The notes below the pieces were generated by a model, which saw only the letters and a list, made by a program, of their open reading frames with translations, searched no databases and was not told where the DNA came from. The position numbers and the translations under genes were made by a program. Positions 46,001 to 54,710 of a stretch of DNA of 64,000 nucleotides are shown here, piece by piece; positions within the stretch are counted from its first letter, which is position 1, and every line of letters begins with the position of its first letter. The stretch comes from Phenylobacterium sp. LH3H17 (GTDB lineage: Bacteria; Pseudomonadota; Alphaproteobacteria; Caulobacterales; Caulobacteraceae), in the NCBI RefSeq assembly GCF_024298925.1, contig NZ_CP101283.1, forward strand, positions 124,001 through 188,000. Direction: 5' to 3'.

Positions 46001-46125
46001 AAGCGCCCTAAGGCGTCGTAGGTATATTGGGTCGACTGCGCCTGGCTTGCCGGGACGCCGACACAGAGCGCGAAAAGGCTCACCGCCCCGACGCGCAGGG
46101 CGTCCCTGACAACATGCATCGCCAC
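43030..46125 (-). CDS. Giant secreted mosaic protein: YD repeats, discoidin-like, Ig-like, SPRY-like, Gly-rich tail
   Basis: The 1,031-residue protein has a signal peptide (cleavage near SQA-Q, residue 29). Two YD/RHS repeats follow (QYTYDALGRLVSAIDADG, KKVAYTYDNAGNRTRL; residues 31-67). A discoidin (F5/8C)-like domain spans about 75-210. Three tandem Ig/cadherin-like repeats (about 215-305, 306-402, 403-492) share APVA..D..., NDSDxxG and YTP..G(Y/F)xGxDSFxYTxSDG signatures. A SPRY/B30.2-like domain (about 500-670) has ASGKFYWEVKL and YGFALDADAKTLKIYKNN. A fourth Ig-like repeat (about 684-773) precedes a glycine-rich C-terminal domain (about 815-1031, VWGAGGGSTAGGGGGYAGG). All parts bind ligands or build surfaces; no enzyme is seen. 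It looks like a cell-surface adhesin, convergent with the secretion operon. Confidence 0.85.
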   Translation of the reverse strand: MAMHVVRDALRVGAVSLFALCVGVPASQAQSTQYTYDALGRLVSAIDADGKKVAYTYDNAGNRTRLSNGAEFVEIIPTAFTASSNAGTTGLTAANGMKDGAFTALATIHATNTEVGAWIKADLGSVKNVNHIDVVPAVVASVTADAEDINGTIVEYSTDGTIWKTAATANGLSAGAMRTISLGGVALRYLRIKRTGSGQVALGDFRIFSAAAANSPLIANPDGITSTGVAVTFNPMTNDSDQDGHSFTITSVEDPPHGVTSNNAGASITYTPDVGYFGADSFLYTIADGYNGTASARVSVLVRSATNHAPVAVADQYVVGDRATALVDGISALRPLDNDYDSDANVLTITAKTTPANGTATLVGTNLIEYQPNVGYAGPDTFNYTISDGALTAIGAINLTVGNGKPVAQNDAATIPRNTSIVLDPRRNDSDPNGDPITMTAVTSPGKGVAMLNANQTVTYTPNSNFTGSDSFTYMLSDGRGETAQATVSMTVTPPLLGALDVMQADVYASQVILSGTAFSVAAAASTATNVYSPNDMASGKFYWEVKLQCGILLPGIANNVSVARNVGGYSQYNAGIYTYSGAWWATTSNPTSLGVGAVNDVYGFALDADAKTLKIYKNNTLGPTISLPFPGPYFAHSGSQPGYSISGQSCPAGVAQGDFRLGSAATTYSPPSGYSHVPAAAANAPPVAIADDASLPVNTWLSFDPKANDLDANGDTLTYSAVDATSPHGVIQNLGSYLRYTPTSAYTGPDSFSYTVSDGRGGTSTGTVNLLMTSAGSKTFAISPAVAGKTSWNIAVDGPLDLSAGGTWTIIPSNTFMVAAKVWGAGGGSTAGGGGGYAGGTVLLTANATYTVHVGGSSMSVAAGMNGGGIGGGSTYRGFGGGGYSGIRNSDGSAVLIAGGGGGAGNGPSAAGGAGGGATAQDGYPYSTVPGGAGATATSGHAPYQGREGYGDGVSGGGGGGGGGYLGGIGGTNEPGLYGSGGGGGSAFAGARDTMSTSLVAGSGTSPGNAGDAARGTAAQPATAGRVVFQ

Positions 46126-46424
46126 GAGCCCCCTCCGGCATCAACCTTGGCCTTACAATCTGTGATGGAAGGGAAAATGCAAGGGTCGCTTTGCGCGTGG
46201 GGCGACAAAGTCGCCTCAGTGCTCCGATCTTGAGAGCACCGTTTTGCGAAACTGATTGAACCGGCCACCTTCGCAATTGACGGTTGCTGAAGCTTTGCCA
46301 TACGCTCCTGCAACCTGTCCGCGCAGGGGCCTAAGACGGCACGAACCCTCGGCGCGCATGGAGATCAAGTCTTTCACGTCTGGGCGGCCGGCCCAAAAGG
46401 CGCGAAGCGAGCCGGGGGGCGGGT
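46126..46424. other. Divergent intergenic region between the two giant secreted proteins
   Basis: These 299 bases separate the starts of the mosaic and RHS genes and must contain both promoters. I see a short perfect palindrome GGCGACAAAGTCGCC (46201-46215) and less GC-rich sequence than its surroundings, but no recognisable operator, RNA or small gene. Confidence 0.4.
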
Positions 46425-49400
46425 ATGGGTTGGGGACGAGTTGGTCCGCGCGTCTGGACGCGCGCCCTGGGCGGCCTAATCGGGTCGATGGCCTTGGCGA
46501 CGGTCGCGCATGGAGCGGCCTCGACCAAGATCGGCACGGCCTCGCTGATCACGCCCACTGCGGCCAATACCTATTTCGGCTCGGCGACGACCTCGACCAA
46601 CAGCACCGGCGCCGTAGGGCGGCCGAAGGAAATCGTGGAGCTCGCCCGCGCTCTGAAGGGTGACCCCGACCTGATCTATGAGCACGTCCGCAACAACACC
46701 ACGACGGTCTGGACCTATGGCCTGACCAAGGGCGCCATGGGGGTGATCGTCGATCGGGCCGCAACGGCCTTCGACCAAGCCCACCTCATGGTCGAGCTGC
46801 TGCGCGAGTCCGGTTTCACGGCCGAGTATAAGGTCGGGACGATCACGCTGAGCGCCACGCAGTTCTCCGACTGGACGGGAATCACCTCGGCCACGGCGGC
46901 CTGCCAGCTGCTGTCGAGCGGCGGCATCGCCGCGGTGATCAACGGGACCACAACCGCCAACTGCGCCTATGGCGCGGCCAGCGTCACAACCGTGCAGATG
47001 AGCCACGTCTGGACCTATGTGACGATCCAGGGCGTCGGCTATTTCTTCGATCCGTCCTACAAGCCGCACACCTTCAAGACGGGTATCGACCTCGCCGCCG
47101 CCACGGGCCTCACCACCGGTCAGGTGATGAGCGTCACCGGATATTCCGGAACCCAGTCAGGCGTCTCGTTTGGCCATACCTACGACAACGCAACGGTAAA
47201 GAGCACGGTCGCCGGCTATGCCGCGGCCATTGAAACCAGCTTGGCGGCGAACGCGCCCGCGGCCGGCCTGTCCGACGTGGTGGGCGGACAGTCGATCACG
47301 CCGGCGACGCTTCCGGTCGGTGGGCTGCGACAGCTGGCTCTGCCCTACACCCACAACACCCAGCGCACCTACGGCGCCGGCGTGCCGAACCAGTACCGAA
47401 CGAAGGTGCAGGTCCAGATCACCAAGGTGCGGCCCGACACAACAACGCCGACGATTGTCGACAAACTGCTCTATGCCGACGACATCTATGGTCGGCGGCT
47501 GGTGTTCGACACCAATTTCGACACCACCGGGGCGACGTTCACCAGCGCGCTGAAGCTGGTCGACGACCTCGGCGCGACCATTAATCTCGTCACGCCCAGC
47601 GCCTATTCCGACAATCCGACCTTCAGCCGCGGCACGCTCACGTTGACCCTGAACGCGCCCTACGCCGCCAATAGCGGCGCCTATATGGACACCGTCTTCA
47701 GCCGTGCGGTGAACTATGCGCTGCCCTTAACCATCGTCGATGGTTTCGGCGACGCGGGCTCGGGGCTCGTGGACAAGTGGGGCTCGCGGCGCGATACGGT
47801 CATGCCGGCGGTGGGCGACACGGGCTGCAAGGCGTGCTTCGTCAAGTACAAGGCCTGGAAGGGTGACGGTCGTCGGGAACTGCTGGCGGCGAGCTGGCTC
47901 GCCCAGAGCTCGAAGGCCGCCCGCATCCACGCGGCGATCGCCAAGTCGATCTACGCCCACCACTATTCGATCGGCGTGTCGTCCGCCGACACCACGGTGA
48001 TCCAGACCCCCAACGGCTCCTACTGGGTCGCCGACAGCTTCGACCGCTTGGACGTGGAGACTGGCCTCAGCCTCACCAGCAGGACCGCCGTCGCCCTCGA
48101 CCGCCGCGCGGCGCTGCACGCGACGGCCGCGACTCTCGCGGCGCTCAAGGGAAGCGTGTCGGCCCAGGTCTCCGACCTTCCGGATACGACCTCCACTGCC
48201 GCACGATTCGAGTGGGGCAACGCGCCGGAGAGCGGCACCGACCCCGCCGGCGGGACGGTGCGGAAGTTCTTCCAATACGTCAATTCCACCGAGGCCAGCC
48301 AGGCGCTCGGCCTGTCGAAGACAGAAGGTATGACTTCGACCGCTGATGATGGCGTACATGGCGACGGCGCCACCCCCGAGATCGGTAGCGCTGAGGTCCT
48401 GGCGCGCCGGCAGGCCGTGGCCGATGCCGTCTCGGCCTATGTGACGGCGGGCTTCACGGTGATCGCCTCGGAGGAGGCTTTCCTGGGCCCCGGCGAGCGC
48501 GCGGCGGGCTTCACCTTCGTGACCGGCGCCACCTATAGCCATGCCCAATCGTCCCAAAGGGGCGGGGCGCTCACCGCCAGCAAGTACGATGGCAATGGTG
48601 ACCCGATCGAAATCGCCAACCTGGTGATCAATCCCAATGGCGCCCTGGACGCCGGCGGTGGCGGCGCCCAGATGCACCACCAGACCCAATACGACCCGGC
48701 CACCTCCGCCGACGTGGTCAAGGGGCGGTTCGTCGACACACCCGTCGGTTCGATCACCGCGGTCAGCCCGGCCAGCGTGACGTCCGGGGTGGGCGCCTTC
48801 CCCTATAGCCTCAGCGGCCAGTTGATCTGGCGCGGCGGCGAGGTGAGGGACGACACGTACGGCTCGCTCAATCACCGCGAACCCCAGGGGGGCTGGACCA
48901 CCAACTGGGACAACAACCTGACCCTTTCCGGCAGCGGCCTGGAAGCCATGAGCGACACCGACGCCCGAGCGTCTGTCGGAACGGTCGCGGCCTTCTACGC
49001 CGCCCAGGACGTCTACAAGTCGAGCGCCTCCATCAAGCGCGAGGTGATCGGCCAGTTGGTCAATGCCTGGTGGGTTCGCGAACTCGCCAACAATGTCGCG
49101 ACCGTCAGCCTTGGGACCGGGACGAAGCAGTTTCTCCGCAGGGCCAACGGCCAGTGGTTCGCGCCCGGTCCAGGCGCCTATTCGACCCTGGTCCAAACTG
49201 GCGCCCGCTCGGTTCTGCCCCGGCATCCGAGCAACTACTGCGGCTCCTCGGCAATGCTCAGCTACGTGCCAACGCGCGGCTGGACCTATGCGGGCATGTC
49301 CTTCGCCCGGACCGGTCCACAGGGCGACGTTCAGACCTATCAGTTCTGGAACGCCGAGATACGCGACGCCGGGGCCACGATCTGCGGCGAGCAACACGGT

Positions 49401-52400
49401 TTCCGTCTGTCGACCTGGGCCTGGCCGAGAGGGGTCACCCTGTCCTTCAACTACACCAACGCCACTCAGACGGAACTCTCGCGCCTGAGCTACATCAACA
49501 ACGATACCTATTCACTGCGGCTGGAGTTCGCGAACGGTGGGGTCGACGGTTTCGACAATGGCTTGACTAATCAAAACGAGCGGATTGTCAGCGTCACGCA
49601 GCCGGCCGGACCGCTAGTGCAGCACACCGACCCGATCGGGGCGGTGACCAAGTTCGAGATCTCGACGCTCGGGACGGGCGACTATGCGCGCCAGCGCCTG
49701 GAGAAAATCTATCCCGCCGACACCCCGAGCGCGCCAGCGGTCCAGTACGTCTACGACACCCTGGCGCGGGCCAAGGAAAGCCGTGACAAGCTGGTGCTAG
49801 CCGGAAGCCGTGCCTCGACCCAGTTCCTGCTGGCGAACGGGTTGCGCTCCGAGATCATCGACGCGCTGGGCTATGGCTCGATCACCTATGCCGATCTCGA
49901 CGGTCGGCCGGTCCGCGCTATCAACGCCTTGGGCGCGGCCTCAGTCACGACCTATGACGGCCGCGGCAGAACCCTTACGGCGACCGGGCCCGAAGGTGAC
50001 AAGGTCGAGTTCGAATACAACGCCCGCAACCAGCCCACCAAGCAGATCGTCCGCGCAAAGCCGGGCTCAGCCGAAGCCGGGCAGAGCATCACCGCCGAGA
50101 CGTCGTGGAACCCGACCTGGAACGCTCCGGATTGGACTAAGGACGCGAAGGGCGCCCAGACCGACTACACCTACAGCCAGGGTCAGCTTCAGTACGTCTC
50201 CTATCCTGAGCCTCAGCCCGGCGAGCAGCGACCGGGCCGCAGCGCCTACTATTATCCGGGCGGACTGACCATGTCGGTCACCAACACGGCGAGCGCGAGC
50301 ACGTCGATGACGTATTCGGGTGTCTCGTTCGACAGTGTCACGAAACAGAGCGCCTTCTATGACATCGGCCCAAGCCCCGAGGGCGATCCCGCCACCCTGG
50401 TGTCGCCGCGCGGCGCGATTTCGAACATCACCTATGACCTCGTGCGGCGCCCCATCCTGCGGATCGAGCCACAGGTCGGCACGGCGCCCAGAGTGGCTAC
50501 GCGCACGACCTACGATCTGGTCGGTCGGGTGACCAAGGTGGAGCGCGGCTCTTTTTCAGGCACGACCTTCACGCCGATTGAGACCGCCACCGCCGAGTAC
50601 GACGCGATCGGCAACAAGGTGAAGGACGTCACGCCCGCCGGCGTAACACAGTACAGCTACGACGCCTTGAACCGGGTGGTCTGCACTGCGGTTCGTATGA
50701 ACCCCGCAGTCTATGGCGCCCTGCCGACCAGCGCCTGCATCGCCTCTACGCCGGGCGTGTACGGCCCCGACCGGATCGTGCGCGCGACCTATGACGCCGT
50801 GGGGCAAGTCGTGCAAAGCGAGCAGGGGGTTGGCACGTCGGTGCAGCAGGTGACTGCCCGCTACACCTATTCGCCCAATGGCCAGAACACGACCCTGACC
50901 GACGGCAACGGCAACACGTCGACGTTTGAATACGACGGCTTCGGGCGGTTGAAGAAGCTGCGCTATCCGGCCGACCCGCGCGGGTCGGGTCTGTCGAGCA
51001 CGTCGGACTATGAGGCCTACACCTGGGACGTGAACGGCAACCGCACCTCGTGGCGCAAGCGCGACGGCAAGGTTCTCAACTACACCTACGACGCCCTGAA
51101 CCGGCTGCTGGTGAAGGACCTGCCGGACACCACGGCCGACGATGTCTACTACACCTACGACTATAATGGCCGGCTAACCCAAGCGCGTTTCGGTTCGCTC
51201 AGCAACCCGCCGGCGCTGACTCAGGGCTTCGACGCGCTGGATCGCGTCGTCTCTGAAGATAACGGCGGCGGTCGGCAGATCGCCACGCAATACGACGTCG
51301 AAGGCAATCGAACGAAGGTGAACTTCGAGGGGACGAGCGTCGCGAATCCGTACGGCGGCCGTTATGTCTATGACGTCGCCAACCGGCTCACCGAGGTCCA
51401 CCTAAGCCGGGGAGTCTATGGTTATGCGAACTGGACGAATTATCCGATTGCCACCATCGGCTACGGCCCGCTCAATCGCCGCGCCTCGATCACCCGCCCG
51501 AACGGTGTGCGGACGGACTATTCCTTCGATGGGGTCGGGTGGCTCTCCGGCCTGAGCCACGTCGGCGCGCCGGCATCGGCGGGATCGTACCAGACCTTTG
51601 CCTACAATCCGGCCGGTCAGATGATCGACCAGGCCCAGGGCTCGTCGCGCTATGTCTGGAGCGGCCAGCCGACAACGACCACCAACTTCACCCACGATGC
51701 TCTGAACCGAGACGCGGCAATGGCGGCGGCGGCCGGGTACGACGCTAACGGCAACCTGATCTCCGACGGAGTACGGACCTTTGCCTATGACGCCGAGAAC
51801 CGGTTGATCTCGGTGACCGGCGGCTCGGCGCCGCTGACCCTGAGCTATGATCCCCTGGGCCGACTTTTAAAGACTACCTCCGCCGGAGCCAGCACGACCT
51901 TCAACTATGCGGGCTCACAGCTCGTCGCCGAGGTGAATCCGGCCACGTCGACGCTGCTTCGCAGTTATATTCACGGTGATCGCACGGACGAGCCGATGGC
52001 TTGGATGGAGGGGGCCAATCCCGACACCGACATCCGCTTCCTGCATCCCGACCGCTTGGGCTCGATCATCGCTGTGTCGAACGCAGGTGGGGCGATCACC
52101 TCCTACACCTATGGGCCCTATGGTGAGCCGCAGAGTTGGGCGGGATCTCGGTTCCGCTATACGGGCCAGACTGTGTTGCCCGAGGCGCAACTCTATCACT
52201 ACAAGGCTCGGGTCTACGATCCCATGATGGGGCGGTTTCTGCAGACCGATCCGATCGGCTACGGGGACGGACCAAACACATACGCCTATGTGGGAGGCGA
52301 TCCAGTCAACGATTCTGATCCGTCCGGGCTGTTGAAGCAAGCAGGCAGGACGGACTCGAACACGGTAGAAGAACTCATAGTGCAGGCTATGAGGCGTGTC

Positions 52401-52949
52401 GTCGAGAGACGTGCCGATCCAGGTGGCGGCGGTCCAGCGAGCACCGTTAGCTTTGTGTCGAGCGCTACGCTGAAGGAGCAGATTACGGAACTCGAAGAGT
52501 TGATCGTGGTTGCCAGGAAGAAGGCGGTTGAAAAATATAAGAAGGCCCAAGAAAACGCGGCGGGGCCTTGCGTTGTCGTTAGGGGCGAAGTGAGCTTTGG
52601 AAATCAACTTGCTGCCAAGTTCAAATCCGCTTATGGCCAAATCGGTGCCAAGCTAGATGCTGGAACCTTCCGGTTGGGGTATGTAACTGGCCGAGGAGGT
52701 TATCTTAAAGTAACGCAGGGAGTCTCTGGGACTCTTGAGGCAGGCAACAAAGAAGCGTCGATCGGAGGCGAGGCTGGCGTTCAGCGAGAAGGGGCCGTTG
52801 GAATGCATGTGCCGCCAGAAAGGAAGATGGCCAATCAACCTTTCAGACCCGCCGGGGAGGCGACAGCCGTCCTAGGTGTTTCTGCGGCGACTATACTCGG
52901 CTTCCAGTTTGACGTCGGCGGTAACCTCGCTTCGTGTCTCGATGATTGA
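46425..52949 (+). CDS. Secreted RHS/YD-repeat protein with transglutaminase-like N-terminus and unique C-terminal tip
   Basis: The 2,174-residue protein has a Sec signal peptide (ALGGLIGSMALATVAHGA, residues about 15-32). A transglutaminase-like domain (about 75-215) follows with IYEHVRNNTTTVW, ATAFDQAHLMVELLRESGF and HVWTYVTI..YFFDPSYK. Next is a large beta-rich region (to about 1000), then many RHS/YD repeats (TYDALNRVV, FEYDGFGRLKKL, YAYDAENRLIS types; about 1090-1960). The RHS core closes with GRFLQTDPIGYGDG and DPVNDSDPSGL near residue 1969. The last about 205 residues differ in composition and GC content. RHS cages carry toxins or adhesive tips. It is divergent from the mosaic gene and close to a type II operon that could export it. 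Confidence 0.9.
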   Translation: MGWGRVGPRVWTRALGGLIGSMALATVAHGAASTKIGTASLITPTAANTYFGSATTSTNSTGAVGRPKEIVELARALKGDPDLIYEHVRNNTTTVWTYGLTKGAMGVIVDRAATAFDQAHLMVELLRESGFTAEYKVGTITLSATQFSDWTGITSATAACQLLSSGGIAAVINGTTTANCAYGAASVTTVQMSHVWTYVTIQGVGYFFDPSYKPHTFKTGIDLAAATGLTTGQVMSVTGYSGTQSGVSFGHTYDNATVKSTVAGYAAAIETSLAANAPAAGLSDVVGGQSITPATLPVGGLRQLALPYTHNTQRTYGAGVPNQYRTKVQVQITKVRPDTTTPTIVDKLLYADDIYGRRLVFDTNFDTTGATFTSALKLVDDLGATINLVTPSAYSDNPTFSRGTLTLTLNAPYAANSGAYMDTVFSRAVNYALPLTIVDGFGDAGSGLVDKWGSRRDTVMPAVGDTGCKACFVKYKAWKGDGRRELLAASWLAQSSKAARIHAAIAKSIYAHHYSIGVSSADTTVIQTPNGSYWVADSFDRLDVETGLSLTSRTAVALDRRAALHATAATLAALKGSVSAQVSDLPDTTSTAARFEWGNAPESGTDPAGGTVRKFFQYVNSTEASQALGLSKTEGMTSTADDGVHGDGATPEIGSAEVLARRQAVADAVSAYVTAGFTVIASEEAFLGPGERAAGFTFVTGATYSHAQSSQRGGALTASKYDGNGDPIEIANLVINPNGALDAGGGGAQMHHQTQYDPATSADVVKGRFVDTPVGSITAVSPASVTSGVGAFPYSLSGQLIWRGGEVRDDTYGSLNHREPQGGWTTNWDNNLTLSGSGLEAMSDTDARASVGTVAAFYAAQDVYKSSASIKREVIGQLVNAWWVRELANNVATVSLGTGTKQFLRRANGQWFAPGPGAYSTLVQTGARSVLPRHPSNYCGSSAMLSYVPTRGWTYAGMSFARTGPQGDVQTYQFWNAEIRDAGATICGEQHGFRLSTWAWPRGVTLSFNYTNATQTELSRLSYINNDTYSLRLEFANGGVDGFDNGLTNQNERIVSVTQPAGPLVQHTDPIGAVTKFEISTLGTGDYARQRLEKIYPADTPSAPAVQYVYDTLARAKESRDKLVLAGSRASTQFLLANGLRSEIIDALGYGSITYADLDGRPVRAINALGAASVTTYDGRGRTLTATGPEGDKVEFEYNARNQPTKQIVRAKPGSAEAGQSITAETSWNPTWNAPDWTKDAKGAQTDYTYSQGQLQYVSYPEPQPGEQRPGRSAYYYPGGLTMSVTNTASASTSMTYSGVSFDSVTKQSAFYDIGPSPEGDPATLVSPRGAISNITYDLVRRPILRIEPQVGTAPRVATRTTYDLVGRVTKVERGSFSGTTFTPIETATAEYDAIGNKVKDVTPAGVTQYSYDALNRVVCTAVRMNPAVYGALPTSACIASTPGVYGPDRIVRATYDAVGQVVQSEQGVGTSVQQVTARYTYSPNGQNTTLTDGNGNTSTFEYDGFGRLKKLRYPADPRGSGLSSTSDYEAYTWDVNGNRTSWRKRDGKVLNYTYDALNRLLVKDLPDTTADDVYYTYDYNGRLTQARFGSLSNPPALTQGFDALDRVVSEDNGGGRQIATQYDVEGNRTKVNFEGTSVANPYGGRYVYDVANRLTEVHLSRGVYGYANWTNYPIATIGYGPLNRRASITRPNGVRTDYSFDGVGWLSGLSHVGAPASAGSYQTFAYNPAGQMIDQAQGSSRYVWSGQPTTTTNFTHDALNRDAAMAAAAGYDANGNLISDGVRTFAYDAENRLISVTGGSAPLTLSYDPLGRLLKTTSAGASTTFNYAGSQLVAEVNPATSTLLRSYIHGDRTDEPMAWMEGANPDTDIRFLHPDRLGSIIAVSNAGGAITSYTYGPYGEPQSWAGSRFRYTGQTVLPEAQLYHYKARVYDPMMGRFLQTDPIGYGDGPNTYAYVGGDPVNDSDPSGLLKQAGRTDSNTVEELIVQAMRRVVERRADPGGGGPASTVSFVSSATLKEQITELEELIVVARKKAVEKYKKAQENAAGPCVVVRGEVSFGNQLAAKFKSAYGQIGAKLDAGTFRLGYVTGRGGYLKVTQGVSGTLEAGNKEASIGGEAGVQREGAVGMHVPPERKMANQPFRPAGEATAVLGVSAATILGFQFDVGGNLASCLDD
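52332..52949 (+). other. Variable C-terminal tip of the RHS protein (candidate toxin domain)
   Basis: After the PSGL end of the RHS core the coding sequence shifts to lower GC and altered codon use. The segment has an amphipathic helix (KEQITELEELIVVARKKAVEKY), then a Gly-rich beta-type region (VVVRGEVSFGNQLAAKF, RLGYVTGRGGYLKVTQG, EASIGGEAGVQREG). I cannot match it to a known toxin fold. Its position, sharp boundary and the AT-rich gene behind it are those of a horizontally exchanged polymorphic-toxin C-terminus. Confidence 0.6.
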
Positions 52950-52977
52950 GTCGCGTGATTAGAAGGGTATTGAAGGT

Positions 52978-53532
52978 ATGTCGTTAAAGCGAAATTTGCC
53001 AATCAGGCCTCTGTTTTTTTCGCCTACTTACATATTGCTATGCGCAATATCGACATACTCGAACCCTGAAAACCAAACCCTCTCGTTGATTTGCTTTGCG
53101 GTTGGAGCGTTCGGGTGCCTTCTCTTGCATCTAATGTGGACCTACCGATCGACCAAGTTGGTGTCGCTTGGCGCGACAGGTTCACACGAAGCTGGCCGAG
53201 AATCGACGCGCGCGCTCCGAGTCAAATATCTTGGTTCGTCCGCGGCAGTTCTATTTGTCGCCATGGGTTTGTTTTTGGTGGGCATAAAACCCGTACTAGT
53301 CGAGGGTGAGACTTACTTCAAAGTCTTTCAGGTATTGTCGATGTTGTTTCTGGCTGCGTTTTTTTTGTGTTTTATAATTATGCAGTGGACGGCGGCTAAG
53401 GCGCTATGTGATGCAGAATCCGGAGAGGATGTTGCTACAAATCGAGTAATTGGAACATTTTTGCTTTTCGTTTATTTAGTCATTGGTGCTCCTTTTATTT
53501 ATTCTCGACTTAAGAAATTGACTACGATTTGA
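52978..53532 (+). CDS. AT-rich multi-span membrane protein, candidate immunity protein
   Basis: The 184-residue protein begins 28 bp after the RHS stop and has four to five membrane helices: SLICFAVGAFGCLLLHLMW, SSAAVLFVAMGLFLVGI, VFQVLSMLFLAAFFLCFIIM and RVIGTFLLFVYLVIGAPF. The DNA is strikingly AT-rich relative to the rest of the window, with runs of T, marking recent acquisition together with the RHS tip. Immunity proteins for RHS toxins are encoded right after the toxin and are often membrane proteins when the toxin acts at or crosses the inner membrane. The sequence matches no family I know; the immunity role is inferred from position. Confidence 0.7.
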   Translation: MSLKRNLPIRPLFFSPTYILLCAISTYSNPENQTLSLICFAVGAFGCLLLHLMWTYRSTKLVSLGATGSHEAGRESTRALRVKYLGSSAAVLFVAMGLFLVGIKPVLVEGETYFKVFQVLSMLFLAAFFLCFIIMQWTAAKALCDAESGEDVATNRVIGTFLLFVYLVIGAPFIYSRLKKLTTI

Positions 53533-53769
53533 TTTTGGACGTATTTTTTCATCGAGTTCATATTCGCGGCCAAGTATGGCTTATGTAGCTGCGCGCGATT
53601 CTGTTGTCAGAGATCGGCAAGCTCAGCGGCAATTCAAACCATAGCCATAGCCGGTCCGCGCAAGGCTGACAGTGGACGGGAGCGTTCTGTCACCGGCTGG
53701 TCCCGGCGCCTAAGTTGCGGCGGACGCGCTCATGCCGTGATCAAGGGGCCGCCAGCGTGGCGGGCCGGC

Positions 53770-54521
53770 TCAGGCGTGCTTGATCACCAGGCCCTGGCCG
53801 GTGGGCATCTCCAGAATGACGTGACCCCGCGCAGTGAACCAATCGGTCTCGGCGTTGAACTGCCGATAATAGGGAAGCCATCCGAAATCATCGAGGATGA
53901 GGATTCCGCCAGGAACGATCCGGTCCCATAGCACCTCCAGGACGCCAATCTCGGCTTCGGCGTTGTTGAGGTCGAGATGCATGAAGGCGATGCGGTCCGG
54001 CGCGGCGATCACCAGGCTCTCGGGAACCTTGCCCTGGGTGATGATCACATTGGGCTCCGGAAACCGCGCCCGGACCTCGTCATAGAGCGTCGAGGAATGC
54101 TCCGCCATCTGGTGGTGGGGCATGGCGGGGTCGTGGTCGAACAGGTCATAGAGGTAATGGCGACGCTTCGAGATGTCGATCAGATCGGCCACCGTCCTAG
54201 CCGAGCTTCCCCGGTAACAAGCGCATTCCACGAAATCGCCCTCCAGGTGGGCGACGTGCCTCGCCGCCCACAGCAAGGTGGAGACCCGCCAGACCCCGCC
54301 GCGTTCGGGGCCAGATCGGGTGTTCCGATTCATCGCCGCGATAAGGCCTTCGTCCCGAAGGAAGCCTAGGGTCTTGTTCCAGGTGATCAGATTGTCGGCT
54401 GCGAAGATGCCGGTCTGGCCTTGATCTGCTCGATCATCTGATCGCGGGCCGCCCGGAATTTCTCCTCGTCCAGCAGATTGTAGAAGCTCAGGCCGACATA
54501 GGACGGGGGCTTGGTGAGCAT
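53770..54521 (-). pseudogene. TylF-like methyltransferase, frameshifted copy
   Basis: The reverse strand carries a second copy of the gene at 54711-55460. The N-terminus (MLTKPPSYVGLSFYNLLDEEKF, from ATG 54521) and the remainder (GIFAADNLITWNKTLGFLRDEG through the end ...GQGLVIKHA) are in different frames. The switch lies near 54405-54420, in the codons for IKARPG. Downstream motifs are intact: FVECACYRGSSARTVAD, YDLFDHDPAMPHH, MHLDLNNAEAEIG and GGILILDDFGW. TylF/MycF-type enzymes are SAM-dependent O-methyltransferases acting on sugars. One indel, or a sequencing error, separates this from a full-length gene of about 250 residues. Confidence 0.8.
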
Positions 54522-54710
54522 CTTTATCTCTCGGTCAAGGTGGAGCTCGCGACGAGCGTGCGAATCCGCGGACGCGCCCGTCCAAGGCGTAAACGCCGTA
54601 GTGGCGCCGTCTGGAATTTGCAAGCCGGCCGCGCCGATTCGACAACCTGACAGGCCTTGTTGGCGCCATGGCGTCCGTCGGTCGGACGATCGCGGCGCAT
54701 CACGGCGACC

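Noticed and set aside
46201-46215. Palindrome GGCGACAAAGTCGCC between the giant genes as an operator
   Set aside because: Arms are only 6 bp and no regulator gene is adjacent; chance is likely in GC-rich DNA.
53533-53769. Possible tRNA or attachment site in the gap after the candidate immunity gene
   Set aside because: No cloverleaf or matching direct repeat could be found by eye; only a GC transition from AT-rich to GC-rich DNA is visible.
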